This document shows, piece by piece, positions 8,285-16,966 of a stretch of 64,000 bases of DNA. Under the pieces are notes generated by a model that saw only the letters and a program-made list of their open reading frames with translations, was not told where the DNA came from and made no database searches. Each line of letters starts with the position of its first letter. The stretch's first letter is position 1. This stretch comes from Pirellulaceae bacterium. GTDB lineage: Bacteria > Planctomycetota > Planctomycetia > Pirellulales > Pirellulaceae. Made by a program: the position numbers and the translations under genes. The DNA lies in contig JAHDXO010000001.1 in assembly GCA_023382975.1 (NCBI GenBank), positions 62,001-126,000 on the forward strand, read 5' to 3'.

Positions 8285-8782
8285 GGACGCCCCGTGTTGG
8301 CGGCAGTATTCGTACATGGCGATCGCGGTGGCCGTGGCGGCGTTGTGGGCGTGCGGCCGACCATACACGGGGATCTCGACGACATGATCCAGGATTTGCA
8401 GCAAGTCGTCCGTGACGCCCAGTCGTTCGTGGCCGATCACCAGGGCGGTCTTCCGGGCAAAGCGGAAATCGTACAAGCACTGCGAGTTGGTCGTCTGTTC
8501 GAGTCCCACCAGCGAGTAGCCTTGTTCCTTGAGCCGCTGGAGGACGGGCCGTAGCGACCGATGGCTTTCGATCTGGATCTGATCGACAGCATCGCGGGCG
8601 ATCTTGGCATCGATCCGCAGTCTGCCGCTGACAATCATCCGCCGCACGCCGCAGCAACCGGCGGCCCGGACTACGCGCGATAGATTCACTTGGCTGTGCA
8701 TCGGCGGGCAGGCCAGAATCAACTCCGACGCACCTGGTGCGTCGCTCGGCGGCTTGTGACGCTGGTGGATGAATTCGCTCAT
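8258..8782 (-). CDS. SpoU/TrmH-family RNA 2'-O-methyltransferase
   Basis: S-adenosylmethionine-dependent RNA ribose methyltransferase of the SPOUT class, 174 aa. Motif 1 is NLSRVVRAAGCCGVRRM, motif 2 is ALVIGHERLGV, and motif 3 is EIPVYGRPHAHNAATATAIAMYEY in shortened form; together they build the knotted cofactor site. In most SpoU enzymes motif 3 reads SLNVSVA; here it is AHNAATA, so the match is recognisable but diverged. Its ATG overlaps the TGA of the upstream exporter gene (ATGA), which suggests translational coupling. Its 3' end overlaps the convergent barrel gene by 27 bases. The substrate (tRNA or rRNA) cannot be told. Confidence 0.85.
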   Translation of the reverse strand: MSEFIHQRHKPPSDAPGASELILACPPMHSQVNLSRVVRAAGCCGVRRMIVSGRLRIDAKIARDAVDQIQIESHRSLRPVLQRLKEQGYSLVGLEQTTNSQCLYDFRFARKTALVIGHERLGVTDDLLQILDHVVEIPVYGRPHAHNAATATAIAMYEYCRQHGASLKCETGPE

Positions 8783-11187
8783 GCCGTGCTGCTCCCTGCC
8801 TGCGGGACGCCCGCGGGCGATTGCGAATCGTACCGTTCACGGGTCACCAGACGCAACAACAGCGGCAGCACGATCAGGTTGCCCAGCAAACCGCCGAGCA
8901 TCGTCAACGTGACCAGCGTGCCGAAATAAATCGTGGGTACGAACTGGCTGGTCATCAGCACGCTGAAGCCCACGATCAGCGCCAGCGTGGAAAACACCAT
9001 GGCTCGCCCCACGGTTTGCTGAACTTCGCTCAGGGATTCTTCGACCGTCAAGCCGCGGCGACGGGCGCGCACGAACGAACTGATGTAGTGGATCGAACTG
9101 TCCACGGACAACCCCATCGAAACGGCCGCGATCATCGCCGCTCCCATGTTGATCTTCAACCCGGCCCAACCCATCAGGCCCGTGACGGCCAGGATCGGCA
9201 AGGCGTTGGGCACCAGCGCGATCAAGGCATACGAAGGCCGCCGGAAGGCCACGAGCATGGTCAACCCGATCCCCGCCATGGCCAGACCGAACGTCCGCCA
9301 CTGGTCGCGAATGATGCTGCCGATCAGATTGGTCAACAGGACGAAAAAACCGGTCACTTCCGCCTCGGGAAACTCTTCGCGAGCGATCCGCGTCACCTGG
9401 TCGATCAGAGCCCGCTTCTGCTCGGCCGGTTGCCGTTCCTCGGCGCGCAGCATGATCCGGAACGACCACGGCCCGGTCTCGCCAGCGGCGGGGTCGGACA
9501 ATTCGGATTCGCTGTCGTCGCTCGGTCCTTCGTCCGATTCCTCTGCCGGTACGAATTGAGGGTCGCGGCCGTGCAAGGACTCGCCGACCACCGGCATGTG
9601 CGTCACCATGGCAGCGATGGCACCGCTCAGGATCATGGTGCGTTGGAAGCCACCTCGGGTGCGCATCAGCTTGGGGGCTCCCGCCACGATGGTGTCGGCC
9701 ATGCTGAGCACCTTCAGTGCCGGCTGCTCTTGCCCCGCGTCGTCGGTGACGGTGACTTCCTGCCGCAATCGCTGTTCCAGTTTGAGCACCCGCACCAAGT
9801 AGCCCCAATGCAGCGTCTTCGGGGCCGGAAGGACAACATCCCAAACGCCCGCGCCGCCCAGATTCGTCTCGACCGTGTCGTAGGCTCGGACGATGGGACT
9901 GCCCGCACGGAAGTTCCTCGTGAAATCGGTCTCGACCTGCAGGCGGTAAGCTCCAGCCGCTGCGGCCGCGAAAAAAACGGTGGCCAGCACAGCGATCGCC
10001 AAGGGCCTTCTTTCCACAATCCGCAAAACGCCGGCCAATCGGTCGGCCAACATCTGCTCGCCTCGAAAAACTCGCGGCCGGTCGGGATGCCAACCGACCA
10101 GCGTCAACGCGGGCACCAGCAAGACCACACTGACCAGCACCATCATCGAGCCGATCGCCATCATGATGCCGAAGTCGCGGACCGGCGTGACATCCGCGAT
10201 CAGCAGCGACGCAAAACCAACCGCGTCCGTCGTACAGGCCCAGAAGATCGGCGCCGCGAGCAGTCGTCCGGTGCGGAGCAAGGCGTCATGCGGCGACAAC
10301 CCGTCACGCCGTCCCTCGCGGAACCGCACAATGATATGCACCACCGTCGCGATGCCAACAACCGTGACGATCGCGGTCAGCATGGAACTGACCATGCTCA
10401 GCCGCAAACCGGACCAGACGAGCACGCCCCGCGTCAGCAACAAGGCCAACTGGACCACGCCGACCGAAATCAACACCCAGCGCAGGCTGCGGAAACAGAT
10501 TAAGATGGTCAGCGACAGCAGGATCGTACAACCCACGCCCAGTCGCTGCCCGTCGTCCTCGATGTAGCGGAAGCCGTCGACCAGCATCACCGGCTCGCCC
10601 GTGATCTGGCCGTCCGCCAGCCTCTCGATCTGTTCCCGCAACTGGTCGATCGTTTCGCGGCGCGACACCGGCGCGACATCGCTGGCCTCGAGCATACAAA
10701 CCACAGCGGCCGTGGTGCGATCGGCGCCGTGCGTGTAGCCTTGAAACAGGTGCAGAAAACGCTGGGCCAGATCGCTGTCCTGATCGACGATCCCCAGTTC
10801 GGGAACAGACTCCAATCCGAACAGTGTGGCGGCCGCCCCCATCTTCTCGAGGGAAACGTCCAATTGAGCCAGGCTCAATACGCCGCGGACGCCCGGCGTC
10901 GCCGCCAGCGCGGCGCTGATCTCCGCCAGACGCTCGATGCCGCGACGGCTGTCGTCCAGGAGATCGGCATCGTGATACACCGCCAGGACAACTTCGTTTC
11001 CTCCGAAGGTCCGCTTGAGTTTGCTGTACGGAGGCAGCAACGGGTCGTTCGGAGCGAACATGTTCTCGATGGACCGATCAAAGTCCAGCCGCTGCGCCGG
11101 GCCAAAGCAGAGAATCGCCAGCAGCCCGCCGACCGTCAGCAACCACCAGCGATACCGGATCAACATTCGTGCGAGAAACTCGCTCAT
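8779..11187 (-). CDS. MMPL/RND-superfamily exporter
   Basis: Large inner-membrane transport protein of 802 aa with the RND/MMPL layout. One N-terminal helix (about 13-29) is followed by a periplasmic domain starting RLDFDRSIENMFAPNDPL, then six helices forming a sterol-sensing-like bundle. A second periplasmic domain carries an acidic insert (about residues 540-565), and five C-terminal helices include MGAAMIAAVSMGLSVDSSIHYISSF. The TFGGNEVVLAVYHD segment is typical of the family. Members export lipids, hopanoids or siderophore-like molecules using the proton gradient; the substrate is unknown here. The stop overlaps the start of the SpoU gene. Confidence 0.88.
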   Translation of the reverse strand: MSEFLARMLIRYRWWLLTVGGLLAILCFGPAQRLDFDRSIENMFAPNDPLLPPYSKLKRTFGGNEVVLAVYHDADLLDDSRRGIERLAEISAALAATPGVRGVLSLAQLDVSLEKMGAAATLFGLESVPELGIVDQDSDLAQRFLHLFQGYTHGADRTTAAVVCMLEASDVAPVSRRETIDQLREQIERLADGQITGEPVMLVDGFRYIEDDGQRLGVGCTILLSLTILICFRSLRWVLISVGVVQLALLLTRGVLVWSGLRLSMVSSMLTAIVTVVGIATVVHIIVRFREGRRDGLSPHDALLRTGRLLAAPIFWACTTDAVGFASLLIADVTPVRDFGIMMAIGSMMVLVSVVLLVPALTLVGWHPDRPRVFRGEQMLADRLAGVLRIVERRPLAIAVLATVFFAAAAAGAYRLQVETDFTRNFRAGSPIVRAYDTVETNLGGAGVWDVVLPAPKTLHWGYLVRVLKLEQRLRQEVTVTDDAGQEQPALKVLSMADTIVAGAPKLMRTRGGFQRTMILSGAIAAMVTHMPVVGESLHGRDPQFVPAEESDEGPSDDSESELSDPAAGETGPWSFRIMLRAEERQPAEQKRALIDQVTRIAREEFPEAEVTGFFVLLTNLIGSIIRDQWRTFGLAMAGIGLTMLVAFRRPSYALIALVPNALPILAVTGLMGWAGLKINMGAAMIAAVSMGLSVDSSIHYISSFVRARRRGLTVEESLSEVQQTVGRAMVFSTLALIVGFSVLMTSQFVPTIYFGTLVTLTMLGGLLGNLIVLPLLLRLVTRERYDSQSPAGVPQAGSSTA

Positions 11188-11418
11188 CCAACCATCCTTG
11201 TAGCCGAATTCGCATGAATTCGGATCAAACCAGCCAAATCGGAAGTCTCACAACTTCCGCTCATGATACACGTTTTTCACCAGTGCGGCGCACGGTCAGA
11301 TTCACGGTGATTGCGAGCGGATGCGCGAGCGACGGACGCCGAGGTTCGTTTGCTCAACACGCATCGGGCACATCGACCGATGCGTGTCGCAGGAACTGCG
11401 GCGGAGCAAACCCTTTCT

Positions 11419-12618
11419 CTATTCTTCGTCGTTTGATGCATCCTCGTTTCCGGACGAATCCGAGGCGGCCGGGTCGGACGGCAGTGCGTCGTCGGCTTTC
11501 ACCGAGTCGGCGGGCTTTTCTGCCGGCGAGTCGTGCTTCTCTGCCGCTGCGGGCGCGTGTTTCTCGATCTTCGCTTCGGGTTTGCCGCGCGGGGCGAAGG
11601 TCAGGACGGTCACGGCGCCGCCGATGACCAACATCAGACTGGCGTAGAACAGGGCCGTCGTTTCCTGGTAGGTGCCTTCGTGCAGGATGGTCGTAAACGT
11701 GTTGATCACCGGCGCGCCGCCGAAAACGAGCGGCATGACGTAAATCGGCTTGCCGCCGAAGTTGAATGCCATGATGATCCCCAACGCGCCCAACGCTCCC
11801 GCCGCTCCGCCGGCCAGGGACCAGACCGTGCCGCCGAAGGTCCAGCCACCGGCCTCGACGAAGATCTGCAGCAGCGGCAACGGGGCCAAGACGGCGATGA
11901 CAAAGTAGGCCAGACCAACGCAGAGGAATGGACGCAACCGGCTGCCGGCCATCTTCATCTGGCCCTTGTGCAAGACGGGGCCGTAACAGCCCCAGCAGCA
12001 AGCGGTTAGGGCGATAGACAACGGCACCAGCGTCAGTCGAGTCAGCCATGACCCCACCTGACTCGATGGCGCCTCAGGTTGACTCGATGCATCGTTCGCC
12101 GCGGTGTCCGCCTGGACCGCCGCCGGAGCCGCGTGCGTCGCCTGCCGTGTCGGCTTCGAGTACATCACGCCCGCCGCTCCGATCGCCACAATGATCACCC
12201 CGGCGATGAAGACGGGACTGGCTTGACGGAATGTCTTGGTCATCCACATCGTGACAAACGTGTTCATCACCGGAGCGAGTCCGAAGACCAGCGGCATGAC
12301 AAAGACCGGTCGCCCGCCAAACTTGAACGCCATGACGATGCCTAACGCACCGACGGCGCCCGCAGCCCCCGCGAGGAACGACCAGAACGCTCCGGAAATG
12401 GTCCATTGGCCTTTCTCGCCGCGCATTTGCAGCATGACCAAGGGCACGATCACGGCGATCAGAAAGTAGGCGATGCCGACGCAAATCAACGGTCTCAGGC
12501 TGCTGGGACGCCCCGGGATCCCCAAGCCCAACTGGCCTTCGTGGAGCACGGGACCGTAAAGTCCCCAGCAGATGAACGTCATCGCGACAAAGAACAGCAC
12601 GGACAGCAAGCTTCGCAT
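11419..12618 (-). CDS. Ten-helix membrane protein made of two copies of one five-helix unit
   Basis: From the ATG at 12618 the protein has 399 aa. Two homologous halves, each of five predicted helices, are joined by an Ala/Pro/Gln linker (about 155-190). Each half starts with CWGxYGPVLHxGQ (17-29 and 208-220) and continues with LRPxxCVGxAYFxIAV. The third helix region of each half reads GAAGAxGALGIxMAFxFGG, followed by VMPLVFGxAPVxNTF. The overall plan recalls drug/metabolite-type transporters, but I do not recognise the family. The C-terminal 55 residues are charged and acidic (ending NEDASNDEE) and probably cytoplasmic. An upstream in-frame ATG at 12666 would add 16 residues that look non-native. 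Confidence 0.8.
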   Translation of the reverse strand: MRSLLSVLFFVAMTFICWGLYGPVLHEGQLGLGIPGRPSSLRPLICVGIAYFLIAVIVPLVMLQMRGEKGQWTISGAFWSFLAGAAGAVGALGIVMAFKFGGRPVFVMPLVFGLAPVMNTFVTMWMTKTFRQASPVFIAGVIIVAIGAAGVMYSKPTRQATHAAPAAVQADTAANDASSQPEAPSSQVGSWLTRLTLVPLSIALTACCWGCYGPVLHKGQMKMAGSRLRPFLCVGLAYFVIAVLAPLPLLQIFVEAGGWTFGGTVWSLAGGAAGALGALGIIMAFNFGGKPIYVMPLVFGGAPVINTFTTILHEGTYQETTALFYASLMLVIGGAVTVLTFAPRGKPEAKIEKHAPAAAEKHDSPAEKPADSVKADDALPSDPAASDSSGNEDASNDEE

Positions 12619-12733
12619 GGCAAGGGTCCAGCAACTTCGAGGCAAGGGAATGCACGGGCAGATCAACCGCCGCGCGCGGTCACGACCGAGAGTCTACCAG
12701 AACAATAGCCGATTGGGCAGGGTCGGCGGCGCG

Positions 12734-13180
12734 CTATCGATGAGGCTCTGACAAAATGGACCTGGCTCCGAGCAGAAACGGCGAAAACCGGGGAGAATAA
12801 GCGGTCGCGAAGGTGCCTGTCCCGATTCTGTTCACAGCCTCGGACTGCGTCGTTTCCCACTCGTGGGACGCTTCGGAGCCTTCGCCATTGTACGACGCCT
12901 CGTACCAACTGCCGCCTTCGCCAAGATACAGATAATCCAGCGTCCGCTCGATAGCCGCGCCGCCGGACTCGGTGACCGAAGTCAATCGCCAGCCGGGTGT
13001 GGTGGTTACGGAGCCTGAGTTCGACGGGGAGTCCGAACGCGAGGCGGAGCCCGCGCCGGCGCTGCTGAACAGACTGCCGCTCGTGTTGTAGGGATTGCCG
13101 CCCGAGAACGTCCCGCCGCCCCCGCGCTGATTGTTCCAATCGCCTGACATGATCAATCTTGGCCTTGGTTCCAATTTCAT
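12734..13180 (-). CDS. Hypothetical small Gly/Ser-rich protein, doubtful
   Basis: A 148-aa reading frame from the ATG at 13180 with a Gly/Ser/Asn-rich N-terminal third (NQRGGGGTFSGG) and a more ordinary segment, TPGWRLTSVTESGGAAIERT followed by LDYLYLGEGGSWYEASYNGE. I recognise no domain. The last 30 or so codons coincide with a possible palindromic repeat, so the 3' part may be read-through of repeat DNA. A TTG at 13222 would overlap the stop of the upstream gene and add 14 residues. It may be a real small protein or a remnant of a longer one. No signal peptide is seen. Confidence 0.35.
   Translation of the reverse strand: MKLEPRPRLIMSGDWNNQRGGGGTFSGGNPYNTSGSLFSSAGAGSASRSDSPSNSGSVTTTPGWRLTSVTESGGAAIERTLDYLYLGEGGSWYEASYNGEGSEASHEWETTQSEAVNRIGTGTFATAYSPRFSPFLLGARSILSEPHR
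12750..12815. repeat. Possible REP-like palindromic element
   Basis: The segment has an imperfect inverted-repeat layout: GGACCTGGCTCC near 12758 on the plus strand faces GGTGCCTGTCCC near 12802, whose complement is GGGACAGGCACC (8 of 12 positions agree). The spacer is itself GC-rich with CCGGGGAG. Elements bordered by 'GGGACAGGCACC' and a 'GGAGCCAG'-type end are, to my recollection, scattered through planctomycete genomes. Only one copy is visible in this window, so the call is tentative. Confidence 0.3.
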
Positions 13181-13218
13181 AGGCTCTTCAAGACCAGTAT
13201 TCAGCTCTTGACCCTGTT

Positions 13219-13743
13219 TCAATCCGGAATTGGCAACACCGGGCCTAACGATCCCTCGTCGCTCGGATCGAACGGTTCGCCGAGGACAACGACTTCGTGT
13301 TTTCCAAATAGCTTCACCAATAGTTCATAGTCGGCAATGGCAAGCTGCGCTGCGAATGGATCATTCCATTGGCTTGCTGCCCGAACCGCTGCCCTCGCCG
13401 CTCGGTGGAGGGCCGATGTCTGCTCGGGGGGCGCAATCGTCGACGCCAAATCCGCATTGCCGCAGCAATTCACTGCAGCCAACACGGAAAATGGAACTCG
13501 ATGATCCATCCAAGGGGCATCTAGTTCACCCACAATCTTTGCTGCTGCAAGCGCCGCTTCACGCACTGCGTCGACAGCAAACGGTGATGCGACAAACGTA
13601 TTCACGGCCGATAGTGCCTTCTCGCACAATTCGCGGTATCGCACTGGTCGTGCTCTGACGATTCGGCTGGCCGCCCTCGACGAGTACGCGACAATGGCAC
13701 GCAATGGCAGTTGGGCAATTTGGCTCGGCGTAGGTTGAGGCAT
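13219..13743 (-). CDS. Hypothetical protein, 174 aa
   Basis: An alanine-rich, mostly helical protein from an ATG at 13743. It begins MPQPTPSQIAQLPLRAIVAY and carries repeated small-residue helices such as VREAALAAAKIVGEL and RAARAAVRAASQW. It ends in a charged VVVLGEPFDPSDEGSLGPVL tail. There is no signal peptide and no transmembrane segment. I recognise no family. Composition matches its neighbours and the frame is closed by a normal stop. It lies on the same strand as rsmG, which ends upstream at 13797. Confidence 0.5.
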   Translation of the reverse strand: MPQPTPSQIAQLPLRAIVAYSSRAASRIVRARPVRYRELCEKALSAVNTFVASPFAVDAVREAALAAAKIVGELDAPWMDHRVPFSVLAAVNCCGNADLASTIAPPEQTSALHRAARAAVRAASQWNDPFAAQLAIADYELLVKLFGKHEVVVLGEPFDPSDEGSLGPVLPIPD

Positions 13744-13796
13744 TGCTCAATCCTCGATAGCGGGCGCGGTATTAGCGCCGGGCTCGACTAAGCCGA

Positions 13797-14441
13797 CTAT
13801 GCGGCCTCGATTCGCAGGATGACGCTCTCGGAATCCGTGCCGGGCATGGGATAGCTGGCCACGCGACGCAACTTGACTTGTTTCAGCATTCCTCGCTCGC
13901 GGGCCGCGGCTCGCTCCTCGACCCAGCCCGGACCCTTGACGGCCAACAGGCAGCCGAACTCGTGCCAGTAGTTCTGAAACCACTTGCACATCTTCCACAG
14001 CGGTCCCACGGCACGGGCCACGAGAACGTCGTAGCGAAGATCCTCGAGCAGCTTCTCGGCTCGCTCGGCATACACCGCGCAAGGCAGATCCAGTTGGCCG
14101 ACCATCTCCTGCACCGCTCGGGCCTTCTTCTGCACCGATTCGCAGACCGAGACTTCCACGTCCTCGCGCAAAATCGCCAAAACGATCCCAGGAACTCCGC
14201 CACCCGTGCCTACGTCCAGCACCTCCTGGCCCGGTTCGAGCAACTGGCTCAACTGCAAGCTGTCCACCAAGTCGCGGGCCACGAATTTGTCCCACGTCGT
14301 GTGACGCGTCAAATTCAGCTTTTCGTTCCAATCCCAAAGCAGGCGGCAGTAGCGATCGAGCCGCTCGATCTGCGGCGGGGCCAGCGAAATCTCGTAGCGT
14401 GCCAGGGCTTGCTCTAACGAATCGGCGTCATCAATGTTCAA
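13797..14441 (-). CDS. rsmG: 16S rRNA 7-methylguanosine methyltransferase RsmG
   Basis: Methylates N7 of a guanosine in the 530 loop of 16S rRNA using SAM (E. coli numbering G527). It is 214 aa, the usual length. Visible family features are WNEKLNLTRHTTWDKFVARDLVDS, the SAM-binding DVGTGGGVPGIVLAI (motif I), CESVQKKARAVQEM, and VLVARAVGPLWKM. It sits 14 bases downstream of the LptF/G-type permease gene and is probably co-transcribed with it. The usual gidA partner is not present. Confidence 0.93.
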   Translation of the reverse strand: MNIDDADSLEQALARYEISLAPPQIERLDRYCRLLWDWNEKLNLTRHTTWDKFVARDLVDSLQLSQLLEPGQEVLDVGTGGGVPGIVLAILREDVEVSVCESVQKKARAVQEMVGQLDLPCAVYAERAEKLLEDLRYDVLVARAVGPLWKMCKWFQNYWHEFGCLLAVKGPGWVEERAAARERGMLKQVKLRRVASYPMPGTDSESVILRIEAA

Positions 14442-14455
14442 TCGTCACCCCTCTC

Positions 14456-15589
14456 CTATTGCCAAAAAGCCTGCGACGTGAACCCGGCCAGCGGCGCGAA
14501 GATCAACAGCGGACACCAAGCGGCGAACGCGGGCCGCACCAAAAAGCTGTTGCCGAGCGAATGGCAGACCAGTACCACCAGGAAAAAACCGGCGACGATC
14601 AACACGCAGATCCCCGCGGAAAAGAAGATGTTGCGGCTCTCGCGAGCCAGCACAACCGGCAGTCCCAGCAGCAGCAGCGTGATGTCCAGCATCGGCTGAA
14701 CAAACCGGGCATGCACCGCGACCCGCACGTCGGCGGCGAAATCCAGACTGGGATTCCGCAGTCCGGCGACCAATTCCCGGATCGACGAGTATCGCTGCCA
14801 CGCACTTCCGGCCGCCAATTGCTCGAACGTCACGGCACTGACGACGAAACACTGATCGTCCTCCAGCCAAGGCGTATCGCAAGGACTCAAAATCACCGGT
14901 TGCCCGGCAATCTCCAGCGATTCGATCTCGGCCACGCGAACGGGTTGAAGCATCCCCTTGAGCAGGTAGCCGCCGGGGCGGTCCCCGATGGGCTCCTGGT
15001 AGATGGCCTCGCGAGCCGTCAGTTGGACGCCAAACTCCTCGGTATGCAGAGGCAACCGAAACGTCGGCTCGACAATGCGACGCTCGGATCTCACCACATG
15101 TCGGCCGGTGATGCGGATATCCGTCAGCCGGTCGTAGCGCGGCGTCAGTTCGTCCTTGGCGCCCGCGAGAAGCGCCGCCGCATCGTGCGTCAATTTCTCG
15201 CGGAACCGAGGGATCGTCAGTTCTCGGTTGGCCGCCGCCACGCCAGCGACAATGACCGCCCCGATCAACAGCGGCGCGACGACACGCACCTTCGGGATCC
15301 CCGCAGCCATCAATGCGCACAACTCGTTCGATCGCTGCATCGTGGTGATGGCGAACGTCGCCGCAACCAACGCCATCAAGCCGCTGGTGCGGTCGAAAAA
15401 TGCCAAGGCGCGGGCACCGTAGTATTCGGCGACGACCGCTACCAGACTGCCTTGCTGTTTGCCCAGGTTCAACAACTCATCCAGATTGTTCAACGCATCG
15501 ATGATAATAAACAACCCGGTCAGGCTGAGGAAACAGATCAACAGTACCTTGACGTACAGCCGGAACACGTAGAGGTCAATCGTTCGCAT
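14456..15589 (-). CDS. LptF/LptG-family permease (lipopolysaccharide export)
   Basis: Inner-membrane permease of the YjgP/YjgQ family, 377 aa, which works with the LptB ATPase to extract lipopolysaccharide or a similar lipid. Six helices are visible: three N-terminal (VLLICFLSLTGLFIIIDA; the SGLMALVAATFAITTM region; VVAPLLIGAVIVAGVAA) and three C-terminal (DITLLLLGLPVVLA; NIFFSAGICVLIVAGFF; CPLLIFAPLAGF). A periplasmic beta domain lies between them. The segment QRSNELCALMAAGIP is the coupling-helix signature of the family. LptF and LptG cannot be told apart from this sequence. Confidence 0.88.
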   Translation of the reverse strand: MRTIDLYVFRLYVKVLLICFLSLTGLFIIIDALNNLDELLNLGKQQGSLVAVVAEYYGARALAFFDRTSGLMALVAATFAITTMQRSNELCALMAAGIPKVRVVAPLLIGAVIVAGVAAANRELTIPRFREKLTHDAAALLAGAKDELTPRYDRLTDIRITGRHVVRSERRIVEPTFRLPLHTEEFGVQLTAREAIYQEPIGDRPGGYLLKGMLQPVRVAEIESLEIAGQPVILSPCDTPWLEDDQCFVVSAVTFEQLAAGSAWQRYSSIRELVAGLRNPSLDFAADVRVAVHARFVQPMLDITLLLLGLPVVLARESRNIFFSAGICVLIVAGFFLVVLVCHSLGNSFLVRPAFAAWCPLLIFAPLAGFTSQAFWQ

Positions 15590-15687
15590 GTGAAATCCGT
15601 TTCCTCTTGAGCGCGAGACACGACTTCCACCGTTTCTGTCGAACCGCTGATCGCCGACGTGTCACTCGCCCCGTGTGCGGCTGGTGC

Positions 15688-16953
15688 TCAATCGCCCACC
15701 GCAGCGATTGCCCGTGCCAGCATTTCTACGCCTTCGCGGATTTTTTCACAAGACTGAACACCGAAACTCAGCCGGATCATGTTGCGGCACAGCGGCTCGC
15801 CGTGCATCGGGTAACAGTACTCGCCCGGCACGTAGAGCACTCCTTCGCGGATCGCCATCTCGAACAACCGGCTGCCCAAGCCCGTTTCGATCCGGGGCGG
15901 AAGTTGGAGCCAGACGTACAGCCCACCCGAGGGCCGGAACCAATGCACTCCGTCCAAAGGAGCCAGGAACTCGTCCGCTGCGTTCAACATGGCCATCAGC
16001 TTGCAGTGATAGCTTTGGCGGAGTCTCGCGACGTGCGGATCAAACAGATTCTGCTGGAAGACTCTGGCCATCAAGTGCTGAGTGAAGTTCGGCGAACCGA
16101 AATCGACGTTCCCCTTCAGATCGCAGACCGGAGCGACCAAGTGTCGTGGAAGCACCCCCCAGCCGACTCGAATGCCCGGTGAGAAAGACTTCGAGAAAGT
16201 GCCGGCGACGACGACCGTCTCACCGGTTTCATCGCACGAGCGAGGACTGGGGATATCGTCTCCTTGGTAACGCAACTCGCGATACGCTTCGTCGGAGATC
16301 ACGTGGATCGTCGTGTGCCGCGACCAGCGTTTCGCGGCCTCGACCACGGCGAGGCGTCGTTCCAGCGACATCGTCACCCCGGCGGGATTGTCGAAATACG
16401 GTACCAGATAGATCGCTTTGACCCGGCCCAGTTCCCCCGCCGCTTCGATCCGCCTGAACTGATCGTCCAACGCTTCCGGGATCATTCCCTGGTCGTCACT
16501 CGCCACGCCGACCGCTCGGGCCTCGATCGCGGCCAGCAGTCCCATGTAGACGAAGTAGGTGGGCGAAGCGCACAGCACGATATCGCCTGGCTCCAGGAGG
16601 GTCTCACTGACCAGATGCAGCATCTGGTTGCTGCCGGCGGTGACCACGATTTGGTCCAAACCGACGGCGTCTTGGAGACGGTCCGCCTCGATCATTCGGT
16701 CCCGTAGAATCTCGCGCAAGACATGGTATCCCGGCGTCGAGCCGTATTGCAGCGCAGCGCTGCCCGAGCGTGGATCTTCAAACACCGCGGCCAACGCCTG
16801 TTGCACGCCGGACTGGGGCAGCGTAGCCCCATCGACGAACCCGGCGGCCAGCGAGATCAAGTTGGGATTCTCGAGCGCGCGGGACATCAACTGGCTGATC
16901 GGCTGACCTGCGGCCGAACATGCTCGCCGACTAGGATGAAAAGCCGAATTCAT
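15688..16953 (-). CDS. PLP-dependent aminotransferase, class I/II (2-aminoadipate/aromatic type)
   Basis: A 421-aa pyridoxal-phosphate aminotransferase of the MocR-like/LysN group without a DNA-binding domain. The ATG at 16953 gives MNSAFHPSRRACSAAGQPIS and then ISLAAGFVDGATLP, the normal start of the fold. The cofactor lysine lies in VVAGTFSKSFSPGIRVGW, the pyridine-nitrogen aspartate region in YLVPYFDNPAGVTMS, and the C-terminal arginine in MIRLSFG. The start is 14 bases from the metK stop, so the two form an operon. Substrate is uncertain; a broad-specificity amino-acid transaminase is most likely. Confidence 0.87.
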   Translation of the reverse strand: MNSAFHPSRRACSAAGQPISQLMSRALENPNLISLAAGFVDGATLPQSGVQQALAAVFEDPRSGSAALQYGSTPGYHVLREILRDRMIEADRLQDAVGLDQIVVTAGSNQMLHLVSETLLEPGDIVLCASPTYFVYMGLLAAIEARAVGVASDDQGMIPEALDDQFRRIEAAGELGRVKAIYLVPYFDNPAGVTMSLERRLAVVEAAKRWSRHTTIHVISDEAYRELRYQGDDIPSPRSCDETGETVVVAGTFSKSFSPGIRVGWGVLPRHLVAPVCDLKGNVDFGSPNFTQHLMARVFQQNLFDPHVARLRQSYHCKLMAMLNAADEFLAPLDGVHWFRPSGGLYVWLQLPPRIETGLGSRLFEMAIREGVLYVPGEYCYPMHGEPLCRNMIRLSFGVQSCEKIREGVEMLARAIAAVGD

Positions 16954-16966
16954 GACTCTGCCGCAT

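Noticed and set aside
12663..13139. An alternative minus-strand frame overlapping the doubtful Gly/Ser-rich ORF.
   Set aside because: Its translation is arginine-rich noise without a good start; the other frame is the better of two weak choices.
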